Part shown: piece after piece, positions 10,470-21,400 of the stretch
Layout of the letters: each line of letters starts with the position of its first letter
Position numbering within the stretch: the first letter of the stretch is position 1
DNA from: Heterotrichella gracilis
Taxonomy: Eukaryota; Sar; Xanthophyceae; Tribonematales; Xanthonemataceae
Assembly: GCA_032358255.1 (NCBI GenBank)
Contig: JAULBX010007440.1
Coordinates: 54,249 to 118,248, forward strand
Reading direction: 5' to 3'
Length of the DNA: 64,000 nt
Position numbers and translations under genes: made by a program
Notes under the pieces: model-generated
Databases searched by the model: none
Seen by the model: only the letters and a program-made list of their open reading frames with translations
What the model was told of the DNA's origin: nothing

Positions 10470-13400
10470 CTACTGCTCCTCCTCAACCACACCCTTTACC
10501 TCCCCACCCCCCCCCAGTGGTAGCCGGTATACCAGGTAGTGGTGGTTAAGTGTGCCCTGCGCCATGAGGCGGGTCCACCCGCCCGCGGCCCCTCGGGCGC
10601 TATCCGGCAGGCAGTAGAACAGGCGGCAGGCACGGGAGTGCACCAACGCCATGGCGCACATGGTGCAGGGCTCCCGAGCAAGGTAGGCATCATACCCCGT
10701 GCACAAGTAGGGCCTACGGAGGGGGGGGATAGGGTGTGGGTGTGGGGGAGAGGCGTGGCGCCACACTGGGCGTGTAGGATGCCCATGTAGAGGCCGTATG
10801 GGGGTTGTTGCCATGCTGTCTTAAGAGGTAGAGAGAACTTCTGCGGGCAGTGGGAATCCCCACCACTACCACCACCACCACCACCACCACCGGGAGTACA
10901 TGACAGATAGGGAGCAGGCAAGTTGGAGTGCACCACTACCCACAGGTGTTGAATACACACGTACTTGGAACCGGCTGCGACCGCCCTTTCCTCCCCTGCG
11001 CCCCCCTCGCAGCAGTCCCCCCCTGGCCCCGCCACATCCTGATGCAGGGCGGTGCGCGCGCGCTTGGCGCTCCCCTCCCCTCCTGCATCGCCCCCTGCAT
11101 TGTATCCCAAAAGGTGTGAAGTGATGTCCAAAACCCTGACCAAACCCTAGACGCAAAACGCAAAACCTTTACATACTCCACTGCAAAACGACGCTGGCCT
11201 AATCCTGCACCACAGGTAAAACCCTAAACCCTACAACCCTATCGCTGTCTGGCTCCCCCCTAGACAACAGCCTGCAGTAACTGTCAGCCACCGTCTCCAC
11301 AGCCACAACGAAAACCCTAACCAAACCCTAGGCCGCAAAACACCAAAACAAATGGATGACCCCTACACGCTCCACTGGCCTAATCCTGGACCACAGTGAA
11401 ACCCCCCTACAAACAAAATGGAATGTTGGAGACCCTACCGTTGTCTTGCTCCCCCTTGGGCCATAGCCTGCGGTCCCTCTCAGCTACCGCTTCCACAGCC
11501 ACCACCACCGCATGGCGCAGGGGGTGGGTGGGGGTTTCGTCGCACCCGCTGCCCACAACCTCGCCTGCGACGTGGGTGAGGTGGTGGTGTGGGTGGAGAG
11601 TGATCGCATGGCGATGGTGTTGGTGTTGTTGTGGGTGAGTGGGTCGCCGTTGCATAGTGGATGAGTGTGGGTTGGGGTGTGCATGATCAATGATGTTTGA
11701 ACCAGCATTGAAGGGGTAGTTGCACAACAAAGGAGCAACCCTTTGGGGGCTTCCGCTGCTGCCTGGGGCTGGACCTACATGCATCATCTGTTAATGGATG
11801 ATGGATCCCCTCCCCATACAGAGGGACTAGCCAGCCACCCTGAGACCCTAAACCCTGAACCCTGAGATACCATCTCCCCTCCATCACCACCACACAACTG
11901 CCACCGCCACCGTCACTTCCCACCGCCACCACCATACTCCCCACCTGTGGCGGGGTCCACAATGAGCGCCGCATTGCACACCCGACCCCGCCGGGGGGGC
12001 CCAAATGCCAGCTCCATTGCCTGTGCCATGTGGCGGGAGACCATCGCCAGCTCAGCGGGGTTCAGGGGATTAGGGTTTTTCTTAGGGTCTTTGTCGGGGG
12101 GTTTCCATGATATTGGCCAGATGTCGTTCCACGCTGCCCACTGGGCACGGTTTTCAGGGGGGGTGATGGGGACCTGAGGAATGGGGGGAGGGAGTTGATA
12201 GTGTGGTGGCACCACCAAAAAGCGAAAATAAATTGAAATGAAATAGTGCACTTACGCGAAATGCATATATATGGGTGTTTGAGGGAGCAAATAGATAGCA
12301 GACAGCAAGGCTGATTCTGTAGGTATTTGTAACGAAGTGGGTAAGGTAAGTGCTACTGATTGTAACAGAGATCACATGCATAGGCCCCACACACCCACCT
12401 GCACCCGCACCACCTCGCTCTGCATCTCCCCTAGCAAGGTGGATACTGCAGCAGGAAACCCAAGGGGAGGAAACCCCTCCTCCCCCTCTCCCACCGCCTC
12501 CCCCTCCCTCCCCTCGTCGCCGCCCCCCACCCCCCCACCCCCCACCCCCCACTCCACCGAGCACAGCAGCACTTGAAGGGTGTCGGGGGTGGGGGGTGTT
12601 TTCTCCCCTTTGATTTTCCGTATTCTCTTCACGTGGTTGAGCCCCTTAGGAAGGGGGAGGAGGGGGCCCAGCTTCTTTACCAGGGCGGAGGCCTGCTGGG
12701 GAGGAATTGATGCGCAGTAATATTCCTCCAGCTCCAGGACTGCAGCACAAGGGGGGGAAGTGAGATTCTTGTGGTTTTATTCTCGAGCTGGATCTTTTTT
12801 CTCTATATATGTGTGTGCTGCCCCTGTGCAACATGTCAGGCGGTGCATTATGAATCCTGTCAACCCCCACCTGTAGGAGGGACGTATACACATGTGGAGA
12901 CTGGGTTGTGTGAGTACGCAGACAGGAATAGTAGTGTACTGGGAAGGGTGAGCGTGTTAGCATGGGCCAACCCAAAACCCTAAAGGCCGCAGGGCATGTA
13001 GGGCAAATGCGTGTTTCTGGGACTGCTAACAGCAATTGCAATGGTTTAAATCCCCGCCCAAGGGGGCAGGAGACGGCGGTGGTGGTGCCCACGGTTTGAT
13101 TGCTTGCAGTGCACCATTGGCCAAATAGGTCATATGGTGGAGTGGGGGCAGGGAGGGCGCCGCCCTCTAGGCGGGGGTAGCAGTGTAGTGTACTGGGAAG
13201 GGTGCGCGTGTCTGCGTGCACGACAGCCACACACCTGCATTAGGGTTTAGGGGTTTACTGCGCATAGGGTTGCACCTGGGTATTCGCTGGGGCTTTCTTC
13301 TACGGTTCTGTGCAAGGGGTTTTAACAGGGTTTTGCCTGCCCACCAGCTCCACCAGTGGCGGGTATGTACTGCAGCACATGCCCCACTTGCACCAGGCTA

Positions 13401-13507
13401 CAGCTAGGGGTTTTGCTAGGGTATCACTAGGGCTTTGCCTGCCTACCTGCCTCATCGGTGGCGGGTACGTGCTGCAGCTCGCCAAACTGCCATTCCCTGG
13501 GGCCCAT
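10470..13507 (-). CDS. tRNA adenosine deaminase subunit, ADAT3/TAD3 type
   Basis: Six exons join exactly into 376 aa: 13507-13447, 12739-12399, 12173-11945, 11564-11439, 11094-10965 and 10713-10470 (stop). The sequence parallels ADAT3 throughout: an N-terminal region ([28 protein letters not shown]), then a zinc-deaminase core with [14 protein letters not shown] (H228) and [14 protein letters not shown] (C312, C315), and the [10 protein letters not shown] and LNHHYLVYR blocks. In catalytic deaminases the His is followed by Ala-Glu; here position 230 is Val, the hallmark of the ADAT3 subunit. ADAT3 lacks its own proton-shuttling Glu and works with ADAT2 to make inosine at the tRNA wobble position 34. 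A Gly/Glu-rich insert near residues 70-110 and another near 253-295 make it slightly longer than the human protein (about 350 aa). Duplicates of the first, fourth and last exons lie nearby. Confidence 0.88.
11235..11309 (-). repeat. Echo of ADAT3 exon 4 end
   Basis: Reads [19 protein letters not shown], a diverged copy of [19 protein letters not shown] from the exon at 11564-11439. It lies in the following intron and the donor-side sequence (GATAGGGTTG) is degraded. The distance to the original is about 200 bp. Confidence 0.7.
13343..13400 (-). repeat. Duplicate of ADAT3 exon 1 in intron 1
   Basis: Reads [13 protein letters not shown] before a GTGGGC donor in the same phase (1) as the real first exon, which ends [11 protein letters not shown] before GTAGGC. 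It lacks the initiator Met region. Because phase and donor are kept, it could in principle be spliced to exon 2 from another start. Confidence 0.6.
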
Positions 13508-14474
13508 GCTTCACACCCAAGGGATTTGGCCTCACCCTAGGGGGGTTTTGAACCCCCACCCTAGGATTTCTTGCCGATGGGGTTGCCAGCCGCTGCGAAG
13601 CCTGCCTCGCCCCGCCCTCGCGTGCTCTGCTGGTGATATGCTGCTGATAGTGGCGGGTGGTGGGTGTGGGGGCGTGGAGGTGTGGAGGGTATGTTGCTGG
13701 GGTGGGGGGTATCTTCAGCTGGTGAAGGGCTACACACACTTGTTTTGGCTAGGTTGCGGCCCACGCATGCTACTGCGTGTTTGAGGAGGTGTGGAGAGCT
13801 GGCGGCGGTGGGGGGTAACGGTGGGGCTTGGTGTCACACTGGCGGTGTCGGGGGCTCTGCATGCATCACGCCAGGGGGGGCGGCGTCCGTGGCTGTGGCG
13901 GCGGTGTGGATGGCATCGGCAGCAGTGGAAGGTATTGAGGGGTTCTGAACCTTGAGAGGGCTGCCGCATAGATATGTTTAGGTATCTACACCACGCACGC
14001 AATGCATGCATGCATGCATGCATCCACACGGTCGCCCTGTTTGAGCAGATCTGAACAGTGTTTATCGGAAGGAAAGGGCAGAGGATGCAGAGGAAGGAAG
14101 AGCCCTTCGCCTAACGGTGTGTATCCCTTGTGCCCTAGCGATGTGTACCCTTTGTGGGCGGGGGGGTGGCAAACCCAGTCGTGCTCGAGTGCCTGGCAGG
14201 GACCGCATGCTTGCATGCATGCATATAAGCCAGCACAGGCACAACTGCTGCACATTCTCTGGAGGTCGTAACTCGGGTAGTGCGCAAGACCCCACCCAGG
14301 GTCCTGGAACCAGATTCTGGGCTTAGTCGCGAAGCGGGCACCTAGTTTGGTCACATCACCTGGTGGGGCAGATTACCACAATGCCAGCATAGCTCACCCT
14401 ACACAGAGTTTTGGTTTTCACCCTAGGGTTTTGATTCTCACAGGAAAGCACAGAACCGCAAAGCACGCAGCATC
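13508..14474. other. Intergenic stretch between divergent ADAT3 and FrnE-like genes
   Basis: This is the shared 5' region of two divergently transcribed genes (ADAT3 to the left, FrnE-like to the right), so it should hold both promoters. I see no convincing TATA or other core element. It contains a TGCA tetranucleotide run at about 14001-14024, repeated in shorter form near 14205-14225. Open frames through it are low-complexity and unsupported. Confidence 0.4.
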
Positions 14475-17466
14475 ATGGCGGGGCTGCCGACTGTGCAGGT
14501 GGATGTGTGGAGCGACATAGCATGTCCCTGGTGGGTGGTGCAGGCAGCGAACACCCTAAACCCGACGATCTTGCACACCAAAACCATCAACCCTTGTGAG
14601 GGTGGATGTGTGGGCCGACTCTGGCTGCTTATGCGTGGTGCCAGCCCCACGCAGCAATACCCTTGACACTAAAAGCCTTGCACACCGAAACCCTAAACCA
14701 CGCGAGGGTTCAACGTAGCAGGTCCTTGGCGGGTGGCGCACGCACTTCATCCTAAAAGTGTTTACAAACACTGGACACCCAAAACCCTGAACCTCAGAGT
14801 ATCAAACCCTGGACAACAAAATGGATGACTTAAAACTCCAATAGTGTTTTAATTTCATTAGGGTTTTGAATTCGAACGGGTTGAACGTGTGGACCAAATC
14901 CCGAGCGTTTTAGAGCAAGACAAACAGGATTCTATACCTTGGAGCCCAGCACTGACAGCTTGTGAGTAGAGTGGCGGATTGACTCGAATTGCAAGCCCTC
15001 TTAACCCCAAACACATGCGCTCAGCCCCACAGTTCATCCCAAGCGCTATCTTCAGTGTCCCCAGGTGCTATGTGGGCAAGCGGCGCCTGGAAAAAACCCT
15101 GAAATCGAACCCTAAACCCAAAAATCTTAAAATAAGGCTAACCCCGAGCCCCCCTTCCACCGTCCCCAGGTGCTACGTAGGCAAGCGGCGCCTGGACAAA
15201 GCCCTAGAGGGTTTCCGGGGAAGGGCCACCATCGAGGTGAAATGGTGAGGACAGAGGCATGTGCAACAAGGAAGAAGGGCTATGGGCGAAAGTTTTGAAT
15301 TGTGGGATTGATGCTAGGGCAACGCAGGGATGGGCCCTGTGGAAATGTGTTTATGCAAGACCCTCGCAAGGGTTTGCTCTGCTGCTGCCGCTTCTGTACA
15401 ACCTTGCCAGGGTTTTACAGCGCTGCTGCACCTTGGCGAGACCCTTCTCAAGGGTTTTGCACCGCTGTAGCCATTGGCACAAACCCCACAGGGTTGAGGA
15501 TGGCATAGGGTTGTGTCCTCCCCGTCCTTGTTGACGGTGGCATGATGTCTTTCCCCCCTTGCAGGCACCCCTACATGATTGATCCCAAGACAAATCCCAA
15601 AGGTGAGTCTGGGATAGCAGTTCCCGGTGAAACCCAAATCCCCGATCAAATCCCGGTAAACCCCAAATCCCTGATCAAAAGCCCAGTGAACCCCAAATCC
15701 CTGAGCACGTGTCATTGCAGGTGTGGTACCGCCCACATGCACCAACTGCAATGCACACCCGAACATGTATACAAACATGTAGCACCCTGACATGCATAGC
15801 TACCATGGCATACCCTAACATGTACCCTAACGTGCATACCCTAGCTTTGTATGGCCACAGCTTGGAGCCGGGCCAACCCTAAACCCTAGCATGCGTTTGT
15901 CTACAATTCCACTGTGCAAGGTTTGAAAAGTGTGACCTCACTCCACACACTCATCATCCAGGGGAGGCGTACAAAGGCTACAACCCTAAACCTCTAAACC
16001 CTAAACCCTAAACCCTACATTCTCACCCCACAGGGGAGGCGTACCTAGCCTACAACCCTAAACCTCTAAACCCTAAACCCTACATTCTCACCCCACAGGG
16101 GAGGCGTACCTAGCCTACAATCAGCGCAGGTGGGGGGGTGACGGGTGGACGCACTCCCTCAGAGCCAGTGGGAGGAGGGATGGGGCCTTGTTTGGGAACT
16201 GGGTGTGGTGGCCCAACACGCTGCAGGTAGGGTTTGTACCAGGGTTATGCCTCATCCTAGTGCAGTACAGTCTGCCTACTTGTCTTGCAGGTGTGTGGGG
16301 ACGAGGGTGGAAAGAACGGGGGTTTTGAAGTTTGAGTGCAGTGGTGATGGGGGGACCCACTCCCTCAGGGTAGTGGGAGGATAGATGGGAAGATGTTTGG
16401 GAACTGGGTGTGGTGGCCCAACACGCTGCAGGTAGGATTTTTTATGATTTAGGGTTTAAAATGTACCCTGTGCATGTGTTGCCCTCCCACCCGCACACAT
16501 ACAGACGCATCGCTTGGCAGTGCTTGGCTCAGAGACTGTGGTACAGGGTTGATGGTCTGCTGTTCGTGGTATATTGGCCTGCTTCTATTTCTCACCTTTG
16601 GATGCATGCGCATCGCCTGGCAGTGCGTAATTCAGGGTTTAGGGTCTAGGGGTTAAGTTTTATGGTTTCCATGACGTATACCCCCCCTGGGTACATGCGC
16701 ACCGCCTGGCATTGCTTGATTCAGAGTTTAGGGTTCAGGGTTCAGGGTTTAGGGTTTCCATGAATGACCCATCCCCTGTATGCAGGCGCACTGCCTGGCA
16801 GTGCTTGGTGAGAGGCAGGGCAAGGGGGCAGAGGTGGAGGAAGCGCTGTTTGAAGCAACGTAAGTAGGTGGTGTGGGTGGAGGGGAGAGGGGTATACCCA
16901 GCCGCTTGTTGGAGCAGGCGTATCTAGGGTACAGGGTTTAGGGTTTTGGGGATTCTTGTACATGTGTGCATGTCATGGCTACGGCACGCATGTTCAGTGC
17001 CTCGAGTCTGCAATATCAGGGTGTATGCATAGGTGGATCGCTGCCCGCATGTCCAGGGTTTAAAATGTAGGGTTTAAGATGTAGGGTTTAGGAGCTGTGT
17101 GTGTCTGCATGTGATGGCATTGCGCGTGGTCAAAAATCCCAACATGCCTTACCCCCCACATCCACACCCTGCAGGTACGAGCGGGGCCTAAACGTGTCCC
17201 TCACTCCCACCCTCATCGACATCGGCGCAAATGTGGGCCTCCAAGGGGTGGAAGAATACATGCAGTCTCAGGAGGGGAGGGAAACAGTGCTTCGGGAGGA
17301 CGCACATGCCAAGGGGGAAATGGACATCCATGGGGTGCCATTTTTCAGGATCAAAGGCCCCGGGGAGGGAGGGGGGTATTCACTGTCTGGGGCCCAGGAA
17401 TGCGGCGCAATTTCCAGGGTGGTGGAGCGGGTACTAATGGAGGGCGAGGCGGGGACTGGGGTGTGA
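14475..17466 (+). CDS. FrnE-like DsbA-family thiol oxidoreductase
   Basis: Six exons join in phase into 220 aa: 14475-14530, 15170-15244, 15565-15602, 16099-16226, 16786-16859 and 17175-17466 (stop). The N-terminal strand VQVDVWSDIACPWCYVGKRR carries the CPWC redox motif at residues 17-20, split by intron 1. It is followed by the FrnE helical region (KGEAYLAYNQRRWGGDGW, FGNWVWWPNTLQAHCLAVL) and a C-terminal MDIHGVPFFRI with the conserved cis-Pro after Val, as in thioredoxin-fold proteins, then YSLSGAQ. This order is typical of the DsbA/FrnE group, which includes 2-hydroxychromene-2-carboxylate isomerase relatives and probably handles thiol-disulfide exchange; the substrate is unknown. No signal peptide is apparent, which suggests a cytosolic protein. 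Several introns hold truncated copies of the adjoining exons; the exon set chosen here is the only one that gives a continuous protein. Confidence 0.88.
15957..16725 (+). repeat. Cluster of exon echoes in the FrnE-like gene
   Basis: Two 5' echoes of exon 4 (acceptor plus GGGAGGCGTAC, near 15957-15985 and 16029-16060) precede the real exon; each is cut off by CCCTAAA heptamers. A 3' echo of the same exon lies at about 16349-16432: it keeps the NWVWWPNTLQ codons and the donor but has an in-frame TAG. Three echoes of exon 5 (CGCATCGCTTGGCAGTGC and variants, near 16504, 16606 and 16692) precede the real exon 5 at 16786. An earlier echo of exon 2 lies at about 15063-15100. Confidence 0.75.
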
Positions 17467-18474
17467 AGGCCTTGACTCTGATCCTGCTAATAGCATAGTA
17501 TGAGATAACGCAAACACAAGGGGCCTAGAAAGAAAGAAAGAAAGGGAACGCACAGAGGCGTAGTTAGGGGGCCACTGGCTTGCACCAGGACACCACACCA
17601 GCCAGAACGGCTGGTCAAAGATAGGCCTGAGGCCTATTAGCCAATGCCATCAGGCATGGCGTGCAGGAGGCGTTTAGTGTACACAGCAAAAGAGCCTTGA
17701 ATGTAATTTCAAGTTTTGCAATGGAGACGCACGGGGAGGAGGGGGGCGTATTCTCTGTCGGGGACCCCAGAAATGCGGCGCATTTATTTTCCCTGGTGGT
17801 GGAGCGGGTGCTGGCACAGGGGCCCCCTAGTGTTCCAACCCCTAGGGTCTAAAAATAGGGTCTAGGGTCTATGGCCTGCCCCGGGAGTGTTGCCAGCCTG
17901 ATCAACGCTGCATGGGAGGAATGCTCAGGAGCGCTAATTTAATTTAAAATTAAATTGAGTGCTGCTCCCCCAAAGGGTACACTCGATCCAGCTTTGAGTT
18001 TACCTTACTGCTCTATAGGTATTACAATATGGTTTGCTTGACTGCCTTCCTAACTGGATAAGCAGGTGGTAGCAAAGCTCCCTCGAACTTTCAGGTTAGG
18101 GAGGTGGAATGCACGTGCCGGTACCGGGGCTAAGCAATTTGACCTAGATTGGAAGGGCCGGTGGAGCAATCAGCTGCCCTCGCACTGTGTGACACGCAAA
18201 AGGGCTGACCAGGAAAAAATAAAAATAACCTTTTTTTTGGGGGGGGGGGGGACCAAGAAAATACATATATGACACAACAAGCAACTGATGTGAATGGGAC
18301 AGGGAACCCAACCGCTCAAGGGCTGGTCATGGGTAACATGCAAGGAGCTGGCAAACTGCGCAGGACTGATAGAATGTACCACCCAGAGTCTGACTATTCA
18401 ATCATTCTTGATGCATTGCCAAATGATATTTTGTATTGAACAAAAGAGCTTTCGGACAAGCTCGACCAATCCCC
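17467..18474. other. Intergenic stretch with an exon echo
   Basis: Just after the FrnE-like stop it has a GAAA run (about 17527-17544) and, at about 17700-17852, a copy of the last exon reading GEEGGVFSVGDPRNAAH and LVVERVL. Further right is a run of G (about 18235-18252). It then reaches the 3' end of the minus-strand subtilase-LRR gene. No separate gene is supported. Confidence 0.5.
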
Positions 18475-21400
18475 TTAAGCGCATTGCTGCAGGGGGCCAG
18501 AAGGGTAGGCGAGTATTTCCTTCTCGGACCCATCATAGGTTGAGGAGGGTGGGTCGCTTTCAAATACTTCAATCACAGCCTGGGTCATGTTGGTGGGGAT
18601 GGGGCCGCACAGCCCATAGTTCCCGGGGACGAGGGACATGTATTGCAGGGATGTGAAGGTATTTGGCGGTCCCCAGAGGCGGGGGATGGCGCCTGCATGT
18701 GGGGGTTGGGGTGGATGGCGGGTGGCGGGGGACGCTGTCGGTCCGGCAAAGGGTGTGCAATATTGGTGTATATGTGTAATTTGGTATGCGTGCCGGTATG
18801 GGGCCGCACAGCCCCTCGTTCCCAGGGAAGAGGGACGTGTATTACAGGGATGTGAAGGTATTTAGGGGTGCCCCAGAGGCGTGGGGGGGGGGGTGCCTGC
18901 ATGTGTGGTGTGTGATGTGTGGTGGTGGGCGGTGTGTGATGCTGGTGTGTGGTGTGTGGTGTGTGGTGTGTGGTGTGTGGTGTGTGGTGTGTGGTGTGTG
19001 GTGCCACGATGGGTGTGTACAGGCTGGTGGCTGGTGGGTGGGTGGGTGGTAGGTGCGCCAGGACAGTATGGTGCATGTTGGTGCATGGTCGCTTTATTTA
19101 TATTTATGATTATTCCAATCCTATGAATGCAGGCATGGATGTAGGCAAGCTTGCTGCTTGTAGTTCCTGTCATTTATTGCGGTAAAAAAGGCAATCTGCT
19201 GCGACCAGGTCAGGACAGGTGTGCCAATATTTTATAGGTAGAATTTCACCAGGAAACTAGGGTTTTGCCCAAGATTTAGGGTTCCACCAGGGCCTTAGAG
19301 TTTTGTCCGACATTTTGGGTTTCTCCTTAGCGGAACCCTAAATAATCAAAAACTATCAAACGCCATAGACCGTGAAGGATGCAGTTGCTCTTACCAGTGA
19401 ACCTGTTGTTGTGCAGCCTGACTTTGGAAACCCCAGGTAGGGTTTGGGGCAGCCATTCGGGGAGGGTCCCGCTTAGGAAATTGTGCTCCAATTTCAATAT
19501 CCCCACCGGGAGCTTGACACTGGCCCAGGAGGGGGGGATAGTGCCTGCGAGCTCGCACCTGAGGAAAGGAACAACAACTAAGTAAATATCAAACCAAAAA
19601 TATGAATTGATAATTTACGAATTTACATTAAATAAGGGGATTTGAGCGCTAATCCCGGGAGTCTGATTTGTTGCCCAGGACGGGGGATTGGCACCTGGGG
19701 AAAAAAATAGTGCGTAAATAAAAATTCTGGGGGCGGCAGCGAGGGCCACAAATACCTGGTACATCAGATGGTTGACCGGCCAGTAGAGGTTGGTCACACC
19801 CTTGAATAGGGTTTAGGGTTTAGCGTGTTGCACTCACGTGGCCATCTGGAGGCTAGACTCTTGAACAGGGTTTGGGGATTAGGGTTTTGCCCTCACCTGG
19901 CCAGGGACAGGTCTGACACACCCTCAAACAGACTTTTTCCACTCTGCGCCCCTGGCAATCGCCCCTTGAGAGGGTTTCCAGTGAGGCTCATGCCAACTAG
20001 CTGAGGCATTCCCTCCCTGTTTGCAACAGATGACGGTAGCCCCCCTGTTAGGGTGTTGAACTTCAGCTTCAAAGCCCTAAGGGAGGGGAAGGCCCCGGGC
20101 CCAAACCAGGATGGGGGGAGAACACCTGAGGGGAGATGGGTTAGGAGTTAGGATTCCAGTTTTAGGTTCAGGGTATATAGGCCAGGTTGAGGGTAAATAG
20201 AGCACCTGTGGGGGACATATGTATGTATATACAATAGGGGTGAAGGATTGAAGGTTGGGTTTTAGGCCCTGGGTTCGAACCAGGATGGGGGCAGAGCATC
20301 AGTAGGAGTAAAAAGGTGAGGGCACGTGCCTACAACCGTAAACCCTAAACCACTTAGGCAGGCATGAGCTCAACCCTTAGGCTTCTAGGCAGGTCTCATG
20401 GGGGAGAGGGTTGAGCTCATGCCTGTCTAGGGGGTCTTCTAAGGCTACTAGCTTGAACCACTAGGCAGGCAGTGTCATGGGGACACACCAACCGCAATTT
20501 GGTAGGACATCGAAAAACCCCTAGAAACGTTGAAAAAGTCCCTCAAAGAACCAAACAAGCCTGCTGGGGATTGGCAGGGCACGCACCTCGCAGGCTGTTG
20601 GAGGAAAGGGACAGGTTGAGGGTTTAGGGTTTAAGATTTAGGGATTAGGGTTTAGGGTTTGGCAGGCACGCACCTCGCAGGCTGTTGGAGGCGAGGGACA
20701 GGTTTAGGGTTTAGGGTTTAGGGTTTATGGTTTGGCAGCCACGCACCTCGCAGGCTGTTGGAGGCGAGGGACAGGTTGAGGGTTTAGGGTTTAAGGTTTA
20801 GGGTTTAGGGTTTAGGGTTTGGCAGGCACGCACTTCGCAGGCTATTGGAGGCGAGGGACAGGTCAGTCAGTACGGGGAAGCTGGTAGCCCAGGAGGGGTG
20901 TAGGGTCCCTATGATCTGGTTGAAGGGCAGGATGAGGCTCTCCAGGCGGGGGAGAGAGGATGCTTGCTTCTCAGGGAGGAGACCTGGTAGGGGGGGCGGG
21001 GGATGGGGGGTGAGGTGGAGCGTGAGTGGTGGGGACGGGAGGTGGTGGCTTATGCCACAAGATCGATCCATTGCAGTGACCTACATAAACAGCATACCGT
21101 AGCTGCTCATTTGCCTACGATCACACTGGTGTTCAAGGCGATCACACGGGTGTTCAAGGCGATCACACGGGTGTTCCAGGCGATCACACGGGTGTTCAAG
21201 GCGATCACACTGGTGTTCAAGGCGATCACACCAGTGTTCAAGGCGATCACACGGGTGTTCAAGGCGATCACACGGGTGTTCAAGGCGATCACACAAAGCA
21301 TCGAGGAGGTTCCAGCGCGCACAGTAACATGGGCAACGGCGAGAAAACCCTTATGCAAACCCTTATGCAAACCCTTATGCTGACACGTATGCAAACCCTT

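Noticed and set aside
12154-12564. Gly-rich minus-strand and Pro-rich plus-strand open frames
   Set aside because: These are shadow frames of the Gly/Glu-rich insert in the ADAT3 exon at 12739-12399.
20265-20290. GGGTTCGAACC, a possible tRNA T-arm
   Set aside because: No acceptor, D or anticodon arm can be placed around it; it is part of an echo of the LRR exon start (CCAGGATGGGG context).
20600-20830. Runs of TTTAGGG that could suggest a chromosome end
   Set aside because: The runs are short, interstitial, in both orientations and inside introns of intact genes; sequence continues on both sides.
21119-21295. Regular short repeats that could suggest a CRISPR array
   Set aside because: Units are contiguous 21-bp repeats with no unique spacers, inside an intron of a eukaryotic gene: a minisatellite.
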